A stretch of 64,000 bases of DNA from Chionoecetes opilio (GCA_016584305.1 JACEEZ010017964.1:1-64000), one strand, 5' to 3'. Counted from the stretch's first letter, positions 39,101 through 44,534 are shown. Program-made: numbers and translations. Notes: generated by a model not told the origin, from the letters alone.

Positions 39101-42100
39101 CATTAAATTTAAGATGTATAAATAAATATAATAATTTAAAGATGTATTATAGACGTGTGGATATGAGCAGGACAATGTATGGATGTCCTGTACTGTATGA
39201 CAGTCAGAGCCGGGAACTATTTAAATACATATGTATTTACATACGTATTTAAATTAATTTGTGTATTTAGAAATGTATTTATAAATACATTGGTTGTCAT
39301 GTATTTAAATACAATATTTAAATACTTTTATGAGTATTTAAATACAATGTATTTAAATACTCATAATATGAAGAAAAAAAATACTTTTTTATCAGTTAAT
39401 TTGGCCATAAACCCGCCCAACTATCTGGCAACCCTGATGTTACAGTGAACCACTTTCAAGGAAATTTCCTTATTTTAAGGAAATTTAGGCCTGAGAAGGA
39501 AATTTCTAAGGAAACGCAAAATCTAAGGAAATCCTAAGGAAATCCATTTTTTCGGACATGTTAAAATTTGTGTGTATTTAAAATGTATTTACAAATGTAT
39601 TTAAATACAATTAATGTATTTAGTATTTAGTATTTAAATATATTCGTAAAATGTATTTAGTATTTAAATAATTTCTCCCGTGTATTTAGTATTTAGTATT
39701 TAAATAATTTCTCCCATGTATTTAGTATTTAGTATTTAGTATTTAGTATTTAAATACATTCAATGTATTTAGTGTCCAGCTCTGATGAGTGTATGGTTAT
39801 ATATATGAATAAAAATATATTTAAAAAAAATCTGCAATACATAAAGCCATTTCAGCAGTTGGAAGATAGTTAGATATGGGACATGGGAAAAGATATATAA
39901 GCAAGATAGTTAGATATGGGACATGGGAAAAGATATATAAGCAAGATAGTTAGATATGGGACATGAGAAAAGATATATAAGCAAGATAGTTAGATATGGG
40001 ACATGGAAAGATATATAGCAAGATAGTTAGATATGGGACATGGGAAAAGACATATAAGCAAGATAGTTAGATATGGGACATGGGAAAAGATATATAAGCA
40101 AGATAGTTAGATATGGGACATGGGAAAAGATATATAAGCAAGATAGTTAGATATGGGACATGGGAAAAGATATATAAGCAAGATAGTTAGATATGGGACA
40201 TGGGAAAGACATATAAGCAAGATAGTTAGATATGGGACATGGGAAAAGATATATAAGCAAGATAGTTAGATATGGGACATGGGAAAAGATATATAAGCAA
40301 GATAGTTAGATATGGGACATGGGAAAAGATATATAAGCAAGATAGTTAGATATGGGACATGGGAAAGACATATAAGCAAGATAGTTAGATATGGGCACAT
40401 GGGTGGGAAAAGACATATAAGCAAGATAGTTAGATATGGGACATGGGAAAAGACATATAAGCAAGATAGTTAGATATGGGACATGGAAAAGAATATAAGC
40501 AAGATAGTTAGATATGGGACATGGGAAAAGACATATAAGCAAGATAGTTAGATATGGGACATGGGAAAAGATATATAAGCAAGATAGTTAGATATGGGAC
40601 ATGGGAAAAGATATATAAGCAAGATAGTTAGATATGGGACATGGGAAAAGATATATAAGCAAGATAGTTAGATATGGGACATGGGAAAGACATATAAGCA
40701 AGATAGTTAGATATGGGACATGGGGAAAGACATATAAGCAAGATAGTTAGATATGGGACATGGGGAAAGACATATAAGCAAGATAGTTAGATATGGGACA
40801 TGGGAAAAGATATATAAGCAAGATAGTTAGATATGGGACATGGGACAAGATATATAAGCAAGATAGTTAGATATGGGACATGGGACAAGATATATAAGCA
40901 AGATAGTTAGATATGGGACATGGGAAAGATATATAAGCAAGATAGTTAGATATGGGACATGGGAAAAGATATATAAGCAAGATAGTTAGATATGGGACAT
41001 GGGAAAAGATATATAAGCAAGATAGTTAGATATGGGACATGGGAAAAGATATATAAGCAAGATAGTTAGATATGGGACATGGGAAAGATATATAAGCAAG
41101 ATAGTTAGATATGGGACATGAGAAAAGATATATAAGCAAGATAGTTAGATATGGGACATGAGAAAAGATATATAAGCAAGATAGTTAGATATGGGACATG
41201 GGAAAGACATATAAGCAAGATAGTTAGATATGGGACATGGGAAAAGATATATAAGCAGGATAGTTAGATATGACACATGCAAGAAAAACAAAATTTGCAA
41301 AACATTATGCAGGTTTAGCAGTTGGGAGATAGTTAGATGCATTGAGAAATAATAAATATATGAAAGACATGATAATAATAACAATAATAACAATTGTATT
41401 CACCAGAAGACCTAGACAGCAAAACTATACATAGTAATATACCTTCACACAAAGTTTAAATAGCTTAAGTACAAAACTTTACTATCCTTAAGATTATTAT
41501 CAAAATTATCTCCTATGACCTGACCTGCCCTGACCCGCTGTGGCAGCAAGATAGGTGAGGTCACGCCCTTAGCATACGGTACCCACTATCCTACACCCTC
41601 AGGGCACGCTACACTACTGCCACGTCAGGAGCTTTAGGGCACGGCAGGTATACAGTATAGGCAGGTATATAGCCACGTGTATATAGGCAGGTATATAGGC
41701 AGGTATATAGGCACGTGTATATAGGCAGGTATATAGGCAGGTATATATAGGCAGGTCAAATTCTAGAGACCTTTCACGCCCTTATTTGTGGGCTTTTTTC
41801 CTCCAGACCTTCACAGATCCCTTCAGATACCATATAGGCAGGTATATAGGCAGGTATATAGGCAGGTATATAGGCAGGTATATAGGCAGGTATATATAGG
41901 CACGTGTATATAGGCAGGTCAAATTCTAGAGACCTTTCCCGCCCTTATTAGTGGGCTTTTTTCCTCCAGACCTTCACAGATCCCTTCAGATACCATATAG
42001 GCAGGTATATAGGCACGTGTATATAGGCACGTATATATAGGCAGGTCAAATTCTAGAGACCTTTCACGACCTTATTAGTGGGCTTTTTTCCTACAGACCT

Positions 42101-43407
42101 TCACAGATCCCTTCAGATACCATATAGGCGTGTATATAGGCAGGTATATAGGCACAGGTATATAGGCGTGTATATAGGCAGGTATATAGCCACGTGTATA
42201 TAGGCAGGTATATAGGCAGGTATATAGGCAGGTCAAATTCTAGAGACCTTTCACGCCCTTATTTGTGGGCTTTTTTCCTCCAGACCTTCACAGATCCTTT
42301 CAGAAACCTCAAAAACGTAATTACAAAGGTGGGAGAGAGATAAAAAATAGATAACTAACTACTAACTACAATTGCTAACCTAACCTCAATATAATCTAAC
42401 CTTATATTTTTTTACAATAACCTCCTAGCGAGACCTAAGGGCGAGAAATAACTAGAATTTTACCAGGTTAGGTTAGGTTAGGTTATATTGAGGTTAGGTT
42501 AGTATTTTTTTTTTCTTTTTTTTTTTTATCTCTCCCCCACTTTACAATTATGTTTTAGGGGTATCTGAAGGGATCGGTGAAGGTCTGGAGGAGAAAAGCC
42601 CACTAATAAGGGCGGGAAAGGTCTCTGGAATTTTACTAAAGGCTTAATACTACAAAACAAAGGAGGAGTAAGTCAAGAATAGGAAGGAGGCTATAGGCTA
42701 TTTTTTTTACAAGGCAAAAATTCCATTCTATCATAAGGTCTCCTGCTTAAAATGATGCCTCTGTTTACCTGATACTATGGTTAACTATGATAAAATACAG
42801 CTGAAATTAAGAAGAAGCATAGTATTCCCTTCTCCTGGTTAAAATGATGCCTATGTTTACCTGATACTATGGTTAACTATGATAAAATACAGCTGAAATT
42901 AAGAAGAAGCATAGTATTCCCTTCTCCTGGTTAAAATGATGCCTATGTTTACCTGATACTATGGTTAACTATGATAAAATACAGCTGAAATTAAGAAGAA
43001 GCATAGTATTCCCTTCTCCTGGTTAAAATGATGCCTATGTTTACCTGATACTATGGTTAACTATGATAAAATACAGCTGAAATTGAGAAGAACTGTAGTA
43101 TTCCCTTCTCCTGGTTAAAATGATGTCTATGTTTACCTGATACTATGGTTAACTATGATAAAATACAGCTGAAATTGAGAAGAACTGTAGTATTCCCTTC
43201 TCCTAGTTAAAATGATGCCTATGTTTACCTGATAATAGGGTTAACTATGATAAAATACAGCTGAAATTTAGAAGAAGCGTAGTATTCCCTTCTCCTGGCA
43301 TCAAATATCAGTCAGTAAGCAGCAAGGGGGCAGGAAATTTTGCCACGTTAAAAAAAATAGACTATAGGGAGGAGACTTACTTCCAGGATCTCCGGCAGGT
43401 GCTGCAT
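12123..43407 (-). CDS. BTB/POZ C2H2 zinc-finger transcription factor with three alternative zinc-finger exons (gene-level entry)
   Basis: This is a nuclear DNA-binding regulator of the lola/broad/tramtrack group. The BTB domain mediates dimerisation and the variable zinc fingers choose the DNA target. Shared coding exons at 43381-43407, 38486-38572, 37687-37776, 37013-37111, 33922-34626 and 32426-32611 encode 398 codons, and every junction is phase 0 with consensus GT/AG sites. The last shared donor (CTCCAGG/GTGAGT) is compatible with phase-0 acceptors of zinc-finger exons at 27585, 18442 and 12971. Each of these carries two fingers and a stop, so they behave as alternative 3' terminal exons. 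This layout is established for Drosophila lola and broad. Which ortholog this is cannot be settled from the sequence alone, so no symbol is given. Further alternative exons may lie left of the window. Confidence 0.85.
12654..12971 (-). CDS. Zinc-finger exon a (alternative 3' exon, two C2H2 fingers)
   Basis: The acceptor TCACTTGCAG is followed in phase 0 by [13 protein letters not shown], matching the shared donor. There are 105 codons before TAG. After a Gly-rich stretch come two C2H2 fingers: CEHC...HQLIH, and after the linker [12 protein letters not shown]...HLRTRH. The linker has Ala in place of the usual Glu. The tail [15 protein letters not shown] precedes the stop. Finger identity differs from exons b and c, so this isoform should have its own DNA site. 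The in-frame extension beyond TAG is listed separately. Confidence 0.85.
   Translation of the reverse strand, partial: GSCVSASGRCLDMSAYAIGSGGEVIGGNGGEGGGTIRRLLECEHCHKHFTSRFNLQRHQLIHTGAKPYECPLCHQRFNQSGHVKTHLRTRHPTQEAESLAELAKL
12972..13786. other. Intron of the BTB gene with (CT)n and (AAT)n tracts
   Basis: An AAT tract lies at about 13373-13400, a 68-base CT tract at 13496-13564 and a short ATGT run at 13702-13728. No coding segment is seen. Confidence 0.6.
13787..14740. repeat. ~950-bp dispersed repeat, copy 1 (empty-site copy)
   Basis: This segment, containing CACTGAGGTGGCAACACTGG near 13876, is repeated in the same orientation at 57945-58893 plus 59676-59740 with modest divergence. Here the sequence TATTATTAATCCCTATTTG near 14695 is uninterrupted, whereas copy 2 carries a TA-flanked element at that point. 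No open frame is shared by both copies, so this is a non-autonomous or decayed repeat. Confidence 0.8.
14870..15519. repeat. Poly-A/CT-rich tract and unique spacer
   Basis: A 16-base A run is followed by a nearly pure pyrimidine stretch (14887-15060, TCCTCC-type). Such homopyrimidine tracts can form triplex DNA. 15061-15519 holds no recognised gene. Confidence 0.6.
15520..16165. repeat. Two adjoining minisatellites, left block
   Basis: 15520-15805 is built from GTGTTAGAAGTGTGTTAGGA and GTGGTGAGAG modules. It joins through AATGGTAATAATAGT to a second array (15830-16165) of AAAATAATCGTAAACT-type units. The whole order of modules recurs at 17350-17890. Confidence 0.88.
16344..17199. mobile_element. 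'TATAGTCTA' MITE with internal tandem expansion (about 8 units)
   Basis: The terminal inverted repeats begin TATAGTCTATTTTCTTTAAC at the left and end in AAAAATAGACTA at the right. Between them a unit of about 92 bases (containing AGCTGTATTTTATCATAGTT) is repeated about eight times. Sister copies have one unit (9339, 33681) or six (42691). No transposase is present. Confidence 0.82.
17200..17349. other. No feature seen
   Basis: Ordinary AT-rich intronic sequence between the MITE and the right minisatellite block. Confidence 0.4.
17350..17890. repeat. Two adjoining minisatellites, right block
   Basis: Same module order as 15520-16165, including the junction AATGGTAATAATAGT and the following AGTAAAGTATACAAGTAAAA segment. 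This marks a segmental duplication with the MITE and spacer between the two halves. A 30-base A run follows near 17895. Confidence 0.85.
17981..18442 (-). CDS. Zinc-finger exon b (alternative 3' exon, C2H2 plus C2HC)
   Basis: The acceptor CCGTTCTTGCAG is followed in phase 0 by [17 protein letters not shown], in frame with the shared donor. There are 153 codons before TGA. Finger 1 is CPFC-x12-H-x3-H with the standard linker HTGEKPYA. Finger 2 begins CRVC and ends KHERSC, so its last ligand is Cys rather than His, a C2HC variant. A tail of about 90 residues rich in Ser, Thr, Pro and Gly follows and is probably disordered. A near-perfect palindrome starts only about 45 bases upstream of the acceptor. 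Confidence 0.87.
   Translation of the reverse strand, partial: GIAALRRIGRPHPCPFCSKVFPFKSILRNHLRIHTGEKPYACRVCGRTFNHCSNYYKHERSCAMKLAECTDDQGSVPFGGGELWPEPAPGGGSEGGTLTAQSHSSYPQTQPAQRSSSLSLPTLTSHTQAATSSQAHTLSLQSSGGTSAPTHTP
18487..18863. mobile_element. Near-perfect palindromic foldback element
   Basis: Two arms of about 180 bases are inverted copies of each other around a short loop near 18672-18685. The outer ends are TATAGTCTATTTTATTTATA and TAATAAATAAAGTAGACTATA. The tip TATAGTCTA is the same as in the MITE family at 16344, 33681 and 42691. There is no coding capacity. In the BTB pre-mRNA it would form a long hairpin next to the zinc-finger b acceptor. Confidence 0.85.
18864..19039. other. No feature seen
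   Basis: Unique intronic spacer between two foldback elements. Confidence 0.4.
19040..19437. mobile_element. Foldback element with 'GGGACACTCTTCC' repeats
   Basis: The arms are inverted copies. The left arm ends in three CGGGACACTCTTC repeats and the right arm begins with their complements (GAGTGTCCCGGAA) around 19280. The outer ends resemble CACACGGC and its complement, followed by CTTTTGATATTCTGTTACCA-like sequence. A relative with the same inner motifs (ATGGCGTTT, GAAGATGCTCGT) lies at 47852-48361. Confidence 0.8.
19438..19854. other. Spacer leading into satellite
   Basis: No gene. A region near 19755-19845 resembles the sequence after the array near 23060-23130 (both contain CAATTTGT...TACTGTA and CAAGTATTGGTGGTT). 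The 34-bp satellite is therefore bracketed by related flanks. Confidence 0.5.
19855..23037. repeat. 34-bp satellite array with higher-order structure (about 93 copies)
   Basis: About 3.2 kb consists of head-to-tail copies of a 34-base unit (TTTATTTGTATGTATTTACC then ACTGTAGACGGTCA). Main variants are TATACGG for TAGACGG, CGTTT for CATTT and TACG for TATG. Because 34 is not a multiple of three, overlapping frames give repetitive peptides that are artefacts. Variant blocks near 20249-20508 recur 1224 bases later (36 units) at 21473-21732. Near 20759 the offset becomes 1223, so a higher-order duplication is visible. The array lies in an intron between zinc-finger exons b and c. Confidence 0.96.
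23038..23912. repeat. Spacer with (CCCA)n and 17-bp repeats
   Basis: A CCCACCCA-rich tract lies at about 23343-23560. A short tandem array (ATGCCCTGTATAATCAA, about seven units) lies at 23744-23870. The rest shows no gene. Confidence 0.75.
23913..24443 (-). pseudogene. C-terminal fragment of a non-LTR retrotransposon reverse transcriptase
   Basis: A minus-strand frame of 176 codons carries [17 protein letters not shown], then [15 protein letters not shown] and [11 protein letters not shown]. This is the C-terminal region typical of LINE polyproteins of the RTE/Jockey-like endonuclease-RT type. The catalytic RT core is absent, so it is a dead fragment. It differs from the CR1-like family, whose 3' end lies immediately to the right in opposite orientation. 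Confidence 0.8.
24465..24722 (+). mobile_element. CR1-like 3' end fragment (plus strand)
   Basis: Plus-strand similarity to the last part of the CR1-like ORF2 (GGTGGATGTAGGTAGTGTTA at the stop region) and its 3' UTR with TACCACGTGTAGGTCTCGCG. It stops near TTCCTTATGTTCTGATG, so the 8-bp tail is degenerate. Confidence 0.85.
24723..24976. other. No feature seen
   Basis: AT-rich intronic spacer between the CR1 fragment and a GT tract. Confidence 0.4.
24977..25151. repeat. (GT)n microsatellite
   Basis: Interrupted GT tract of about 175 bases adjoining the SINE at 25152. Confidence 0.95.
25152..25466 (-). mobile_element. tRNA-Val-like SINE, copy 2
   Basis: Same family as 11201-11497, minus orientation. 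Head with TAGTGTAGGGGAAGCACG, anticodon loop TTCACAA and B box GGTTCGATCCC. A short internal duplication (CCGGGAGGCAGGTCACAAAC and CCGGGAGGCGGGTCACAAAC, 25263-25315) is absent from copy 1. GT tracts abut both ends here too. Confidence 0.82.
25467..25829. repeat. (GT)n tract and AT-rich spacer
   Basis: GT repeats occupy about 25469-25567. The rest contains ATATAT runs near 25620 and 25720 and no gene. Confidence 0.85.
25923..26174. mobile_element. Foldback element 'ATCAGGCGCC', copy A (nested)
   Basis: Long inverted arms begin ATCAGGCGCCTAGAATTAAA and end in its complement. The inner motif GGCACAAGCGCCACTTT repeats in both orientations. It is nested inside the pogo-like element at 25830. Copies B and C are at 29514 and 50188. 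Confidence 0.85.
26270..26580. repeat. Left arm of inverted repeat around zinc-finger exon c
   Basis: It contains three copies of a 39-base unit with CTATTTGCAAGGGGGAAAAG, followed by GGGAGATGACTTGATTGGAG and, at its end, GACCCAAGTTCTGGCGTCTT. The inverted counterpart is at 27590-27835, ending next to the exon c acceptor. Confidence 0.82.
26747..27079. mobile_element. TA-flanked MITE ('GGTTGAAGTTCCC' family), copy 1
   Basis: Ends TAGGTTGAAGTTCCCAAACT and CCGAGTTTGGGAACTTCAACC, flanked by TA, directly abut the end of the pogo-like element. The family consensus end is CAGGTTGAAGTTCCC, as in copy 2 at 49786-50117. The two copies are nearly the same length. Confidence 0.85.
27230..27585 (-). CDS. 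Zinc-finger exon c (alternative 3' exon, two C2H2 fingers; frame broken by a 5-bp duplication)
   Basis: Two C2H2 fingers, CVYC...HTRTH, linker HTGEKPYT and CNICHRNF...HFRRH, followed by FLDK and TGA. The best acceptor (GGTGTCTTTTCAG) puts the exon start at 27585. Phase 0 from the shared donor reads [20 protein letters not shown] and onward, then hits TAG at about 27481-27483. The finger frame is offset. A tandem AACGC AACGC at 27488-27497 (GCGTT twice on the coding strand) accounts for it: without one copy the exon is 351 bases and open throughout. The in-frame ATG at 27443-27445 is therefore probably not a true start. Either this allele of the exon is disabled, the assembly has an error, or another acceptor is used. 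Confidence 0.75.
27590..27835. repeat. Right arm of inverted repeat around zinc-finger exon c
   Basis: Inverted relative of 26270-26580, including GCCGTCTAGTAGGGGAGGGG and CTCCAATCAAGTCATCTCCC. The arm starts within about five bases of the exon c acceptor, so the left arm also carries an acceptor-like CGTCTTCCAG copy on the opposite strand. Confidence 0.82.
28010..28160 (-). mobile_element. tRNA-derived SINE fragment
   Basis: Read on the minus strand it has a tRNA-like B box (GGTTCGAATCCCAG) and a body containing CATCCTTCCTTTCGTTGTTG. This is a different family from the Val-like SINE. The A box region near 28150 is weak, so the tRNA of origin is not assigned. Confidence 0.6.
28161..28526. 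other. No gene seen
   Basis: Moderately GC-rich spacer with a CCCCCACCCC run near 28330-28350. Nothing recognisable. Confidence 0.4.
28527..28996. mobile_element. TIR element ('AATTCTAGGGCTGAGAAC')
   Basis: The left end AATTCTAGGGCTGAGAACAA and the right end, whose complement reads AATTCTAGGGCTGAGAACTA, form inverted repeats of about 35 bases that continue to GGCCAATGTC. A CT tract lies inside at 28720-28746. No transposase is present. Confidence 0.75.
28997..29513. other. No feature seen
   Basis: AT-rich intronic spacer; no conserved coding segment or repeat ends. Confidence 0.4.
29514..29764. mobile_element. Foldback element 'ATCAGGCGCC', copy B
   Basis: Same family as 25923-26174, about 250 bases, with ends ATCAGGCGCCTAGAATTGAA and complement. 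The three copies let the family consensus and insertion boundaries be defined. Confidence 0.86.
29936..30329. mobile_element. Tc1/mariner-pogo-like MITE, copy 3
   Basis: Third member of the family at 5505 and 6684. Flanking TA, ends CAGTAAAACCTCTCATATGC and GAGAGGTTTTACTG, and three internal A tracts separated by TAGGAAATTTCGACC-like segments. Confidence 0.82.
30330..30649. other. No feature seen
   Basis: Intronic spacer between the MITE and the repeat block starting near 30660. Confidence 0.4.
30650..31116. repeat. ~130-bp tandem repeats (about 3.5 copies)
   Basis: Units contain GAGGCAATGGATAGAGATAG, then ATC..CCGTCTAACCTCAC and GGGAAAATCTGAC. A related single copy lies at 38365-38455. The block runs directly into the 23-bp satellite at 31117. 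Confidence 0.82.
31117..32090. repeat. 23-bp satellite, forward block (about 42 copies)
   Basis: Head-to-tail copies of ACTACCATCGACTATCTAAA plus CTC, with CGAC/CCAC/CGGC variants. The reverse complement of the same unit forms the array at 35075-36890, on the other side of two shared BTB-gene exons. Confidence 0.96.
32091..32425. other. No feature seen
   Basis: Short intronic stretch between the satellite and the shared exon at 32426. Confidence 0.4.
32426..32611 (-). CDS. BTB gene: last shared exon (linker)
   Basis: 62 codons, phase 0 at both ends. The acceptor TATGCTTGCAG is followed by [18 protein letters not shown] and the exon ends ...EASQLHDSR before GTGAGT. The Ser/Gly-rich middle ([15 protein letters not shown]) looks disordered. 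IKLEP matches a SUMO-acceptor consensus (hydrophobic-K-x-E), which is inference. All zinc-finger exons must splice to this donor. GC-rich content sets it apart from its AT-rich surroundings. Confidence 0.85.
32612..33324. other. No feature seen (intron)
   Basis: AT-rich intronic sequence with no recognised element between the shared exon and the MITE at 33325. Confidence 0.5.
33325..33650. mobile_element. TA-flanked MITE ('CATCCGAC' family), copy 2
   Basis: Inverted relative of 10021-10346. Ends CAGCTAAGTATTAAATTATC and GGGAATTTGGCTG, flanked by TA on both sides. The two copies align over their full length. Confidence 0.85.
33681..33896. mobile_element. 'TATAGTCTA' MITE, single-unit copy next to a splice donor
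   Basis: Ends CTATAGTCTATTTTTTGAAG and AAAAAAAATAGTCTATAG, with one internal 92-bp unit. The right end stops about 20 bases from the donor of the BTB-gene exon at 33922. Confidence 0.83.
33922..34626 (-). CDS. BTB gene: shared exon with BTB C-terminus and linker
   Basis: 235 codons, phase 0 at both ends (acceptor GTGTGTTGCAG, donor TCCATG/GTGAGT). It starts with the last helices of the BTB domain, [20 protein letters not shown] followed by KGLAE. A Pro/Thr-rich linker with a basic cluster ([10 protein letters not shown], a likely nuclear-localisation signal) comes next. A perfect threefold repeat of the heptad GENLSLR near residues 130-150 comes from a 21-base tandem duplication at about 34220-34290. 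The rest is rich in Pro, Gln and His. Length polymorphism at the heptad is likely. Confidence 0.9.
34627..35074. other. No feature seen (intron)
   Basis: Intronic spacer between the acceptor and the reverse 23-bp satellite. Confidence 0.5.
35075..36890. repeat. 23-bp satellite, reverse block (about 79 copies)
   Basis: Units read GAGTTTAGATAGTCGATGGT plus AGT, the exact complement of the unit at 31117-32090. Several degraded patches (near 35530-35650, 35700-35730, 35820-35840, 36780-36840) have short deletions, unlike the clean forward block. Confidence 0.96.
37013..37111 (-). CDS. BTB gene: shared exon, middle of the BTB domain
   Basis: 33 codons, phase 0 at both ends. Reads [20 protein letters not shown] and on to ALIEFIYKE before GTAAGT. 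The [11 protein letters not shown] and ALIEFIY segments are the conserved core strands and helix of insect-type BTB-ZF proteins. The usual GE pair before the next segment is reduced to E at this junction. Confidence 0.92.
37112..37686. other. No feature seen (intron)
   Basis: AT-rich intron between two BTB exons; no repeat family recognised. Confidence 0.5.
37687..37776 (-). CDS. BTB gene: shared exon, BTB domain core
   Basis: 30 codons, phase 0 at both ends (acceptor GGTCTCCCCAG, donor TTCCAG/GTAAGT). It carries the diagnostic BTB signature [18 protein letters not shown] followed by [11 protein letters not shown]. This is the dimer-interface region shared by lola, broad, tramtrack, fruitless and bric-a-brac. 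Confidence 0.95.
37948..38261. mobile_element. pogo/Tigger-like MITE ('CAGCAAAACCTCG')
   Basis: Ends CAGCAAAACCTCGTTTATCC and TGCCGGTTAAATGAGGTTCTCCTG are imperfect inverted repeats flanked by TA. Short A and T tracts lie inside. It sits between two BTB exons only 172 bases from the nearer one. Confidence 0.72.
38486..38572 (-). CDS. BTB gene: shared exon with start of the BTB domain
   Basis: 29 codons after the acceptor GTCTTTGTGTTGCAG. Reads [19 protein letters not shown] and on to YLRTQ before GTAAGT. WNNHQ is the hallmark of the N-terminal strand of insect-type BTB-ZF proteins. The Met at 38564-38566 is where homologues usually start, but the frame is open into the acceptor. The upstream exon at 43381 supplies an in-frame ATG, so the true N-terminus could be 12 residues longer. 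Confidence 0.92.
38630..38985. repeat. ~130-bp tandem repeat (about 2.7 copies)
   Basis: Units contain CTTCCGCCTGTAGAGGGAAG and AACCATTAAGCATATTAAAA. The array begins about 60 bases upstream of the acceptor of the first BTB exon. Confidence 0.82.
39205..39784. mobile_element. hAT-like MITE rich in GTATTTAAATAC
   Basis: Ends CAGAGCCGGGAACTATTTAA and AGTGTCCAGCTCTG are imperfect inverted repeats. The flanking octamers ATGACAGT and ATGAGTGT match at six of eight positions, consistent with a decayed 8-bp hAT target duplication. The interior is mostly TATTTAAATAC-type palindromes. Confidence 0.6.
39860..41268. repeat. 40-bp minisatellite (about 35 copies)
   Basis: Head-to-tail units containing GATAGTTAGATATGGGACAT and GGGAAAAGATATATAAGCAA, with GACATATAAG and single-A-deletion variants. 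It lies in the first coding intron of the BTB gene. Frames across it are artefacts. Confidence 0.96.
41269..41640. other. No feature seen
   Basis: Intronic spacer between the 40-bp array and the GCAGGTATATAG array. Confidence 0.4.
41641..42295. repeat. Compound array: 12-bp GCAGGTATATAG units plus ~75-bp segment
   Basis: Runs of GGCAGGTATATA alternate four times with a segment of about 75 bases containing TCTAGAGACCTTTC and TTTTTTCCTCCAGACCTTCA. That segment is the left end of the TIR family at 44535. This shows a transposon end captured and amplified in a tandem array. Confidence 0.85.
42296..42645. mobile_element. 'AATTCTAGAG' TIR element, copy 1
   Basis: With the last captured segment at about 42230, it forms an inverted pair. 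The right arm reads GGGCGGGAAAGGTCTCTGGAATTTTAC. Internal GGTTAGGTTAGG/CCTAACCT runs are also inverted. Same family as 44535 and 52826. Confidence 0.65.
42691..43367. mobile_element. 'TATAGTCTA' MITE with internal tandem expansion (about 6 units)
   Basis: Ends CTATAGGCTATTTTTTTTAC and AAAAAAAATAGACTATAG. Six copies of the 92-base unit (AGCTGAAATTAAGAAGAAGC) lie between. Its right end lies about 8 bases from the donor of the 5' exon of the BTB gene. Opposite orientation to the copy at 16344. Confidence 0.85.
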
Positions 43408-43513
43408 GGTGGAGGGACGTCAGCCCGGGGGAGGCCAAGCCCTAAGCCCGTCCTCCTCACACGCCACCGAGAGGTCTGCCACAAGCCCAAGCCCTCGCGA
43501 CAGCCCCCTACGT
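43381..43513 (-). CDS. BTB gene: predicted first coding exon (MQHLPEILE)
   Basis: ATG at 43405-43407 in a strong context (CCACC ATG C) encodes MQHLPEILE. The exon then ends in a consensus donor GAA/GTAAGT in phase 0, which matches the exon at 38572 (GRMNQDQ). An in-frame TGA lies 15 bases upstream of the ATG, so translation could not start earlier. The 5' UTR part may reach an acceptor-like TTTTCTAACGTAG at about 43514. The coding part is only 43381-43407. There is no homology support for these nine residues, so the exon is predicted from signals alone. Confidence 0.6.
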
Positions 43514-44165
43514 TAGAAAAACACACGATATAACTAAGCATTTAAGTATGCACACAAGCCCGAATGCACTGATCCTCCAAAAGCCTTAACTTGTATCCCC
43601 AAACAAAAAGCCTGAACGGTATAACGAGAGGTCTGTCACAAGCCCTCTAGGGAACACAAAACACACGCTATAAGGAAGCATGAAGTATACATACAAGCCC
43701 GAATGCACTGATCCTCCACAAGCCTTAACAAAACCCCAAACAAAAAGCCTGAACGGTATAACGAGAGGTCTGTCACAAGCCCTCTAGGGAACACAAAACA
43801 CGCTATAAGGAAGCCTGAAGTATACATACAAGCCTGAATGCACTGATCCTCTACAAGCCTCAACAAAACCCCAAACAAAAAGCCTGAACGGTATAACGAG
43901 AGGTGTCACAAGCCCTCTAGGGAACCAAAACACACGCTATACACACAAGCCCGAATGCTCAACCCTCCACAAGCCTTAACAACTCCCTACCCAAGCCTTA
44001 AAAAAACCCAAACAAAAAGCCTGAACGTATAACGAGAGGTCTGTCACAAGCCCTCTAGGAACACAAAACACACAAGCCCGAATGCTCAACCCTCCACAAG
44101 CCTTAACAACTCCCTACCCAAGCCTTAAAAAAACCCAAACAAAAAGCCTGAACGCTAAAACATCT
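43514..44165. repeat. ~130-bp tandem repeat (about 5 diverged copies)
   Basis: Units contain AACGAGAGGTCTGTCACAAG, CCCGAATGCACTGATCCTCC and CAAACAAAAAGCCTGAACGG. The first partial unit overlaps the predicted 5' exon of the BTB gene (GAGAGGTCTGCCACAAGCCC at about 43470), so the exon may be the source of the array. Confidence 0.85.
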
Positions 44166-44534
44166 CCACAATATAAACAAACCTGATAAACAGTCCCTCT
44201 CGCTGCCACGTCCGCGCAATGCCTTAACAAACCCATTAATATCTCCCCTTCTAGTAATTTAGGCTTACCTGTTGTGTTATATTAGCCATTAATGCTGCTT
44301 GACATCCTGGCATAAACACATCCCAGTGGTGGTGATCATTACTGCTGCCATCTATCAGCATTTAATCAAAACAATCGATGCCAACGTTTTCTCTGGGAGG
44401 CTTCAAGAGAAAACGTTTGGAGGGCGACTGTCATGGCTTACCTACTGGCCTTTGTTAGACGTTTTCTTGTTACCTAGTGGGCAGTGGCGGATTTAGAGAG
44501 GGGGGAGGGGGGGGGGGGGGAGTAGCACAGTTGG
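44166..44534. other. No gene seen
   Basis: Unique sequence containing a small inverted pair around AACGTTTTCTCTGGGAGGCT and GAGAAAACGTTTG near 44383-44420, and a poly-G run at 44500-44520. Confidence 0.4.

Noticed and set aside
39860..41268. CRISPR-like regular arrays (also 19855-23037 and 31117-32090)
   Set aside because: The units are contiguous with no unique spacers, no cas genes are present, and the genome is eukaryotic with spliced genes.
42460..42505. TTAGG telomere-type repeats (also near 44660, 52960 and 53010)
   Set aside because: Only three or four units each and always inside the AATTCTAGAG TIR family as inverted pairs; not telomeric DNA.
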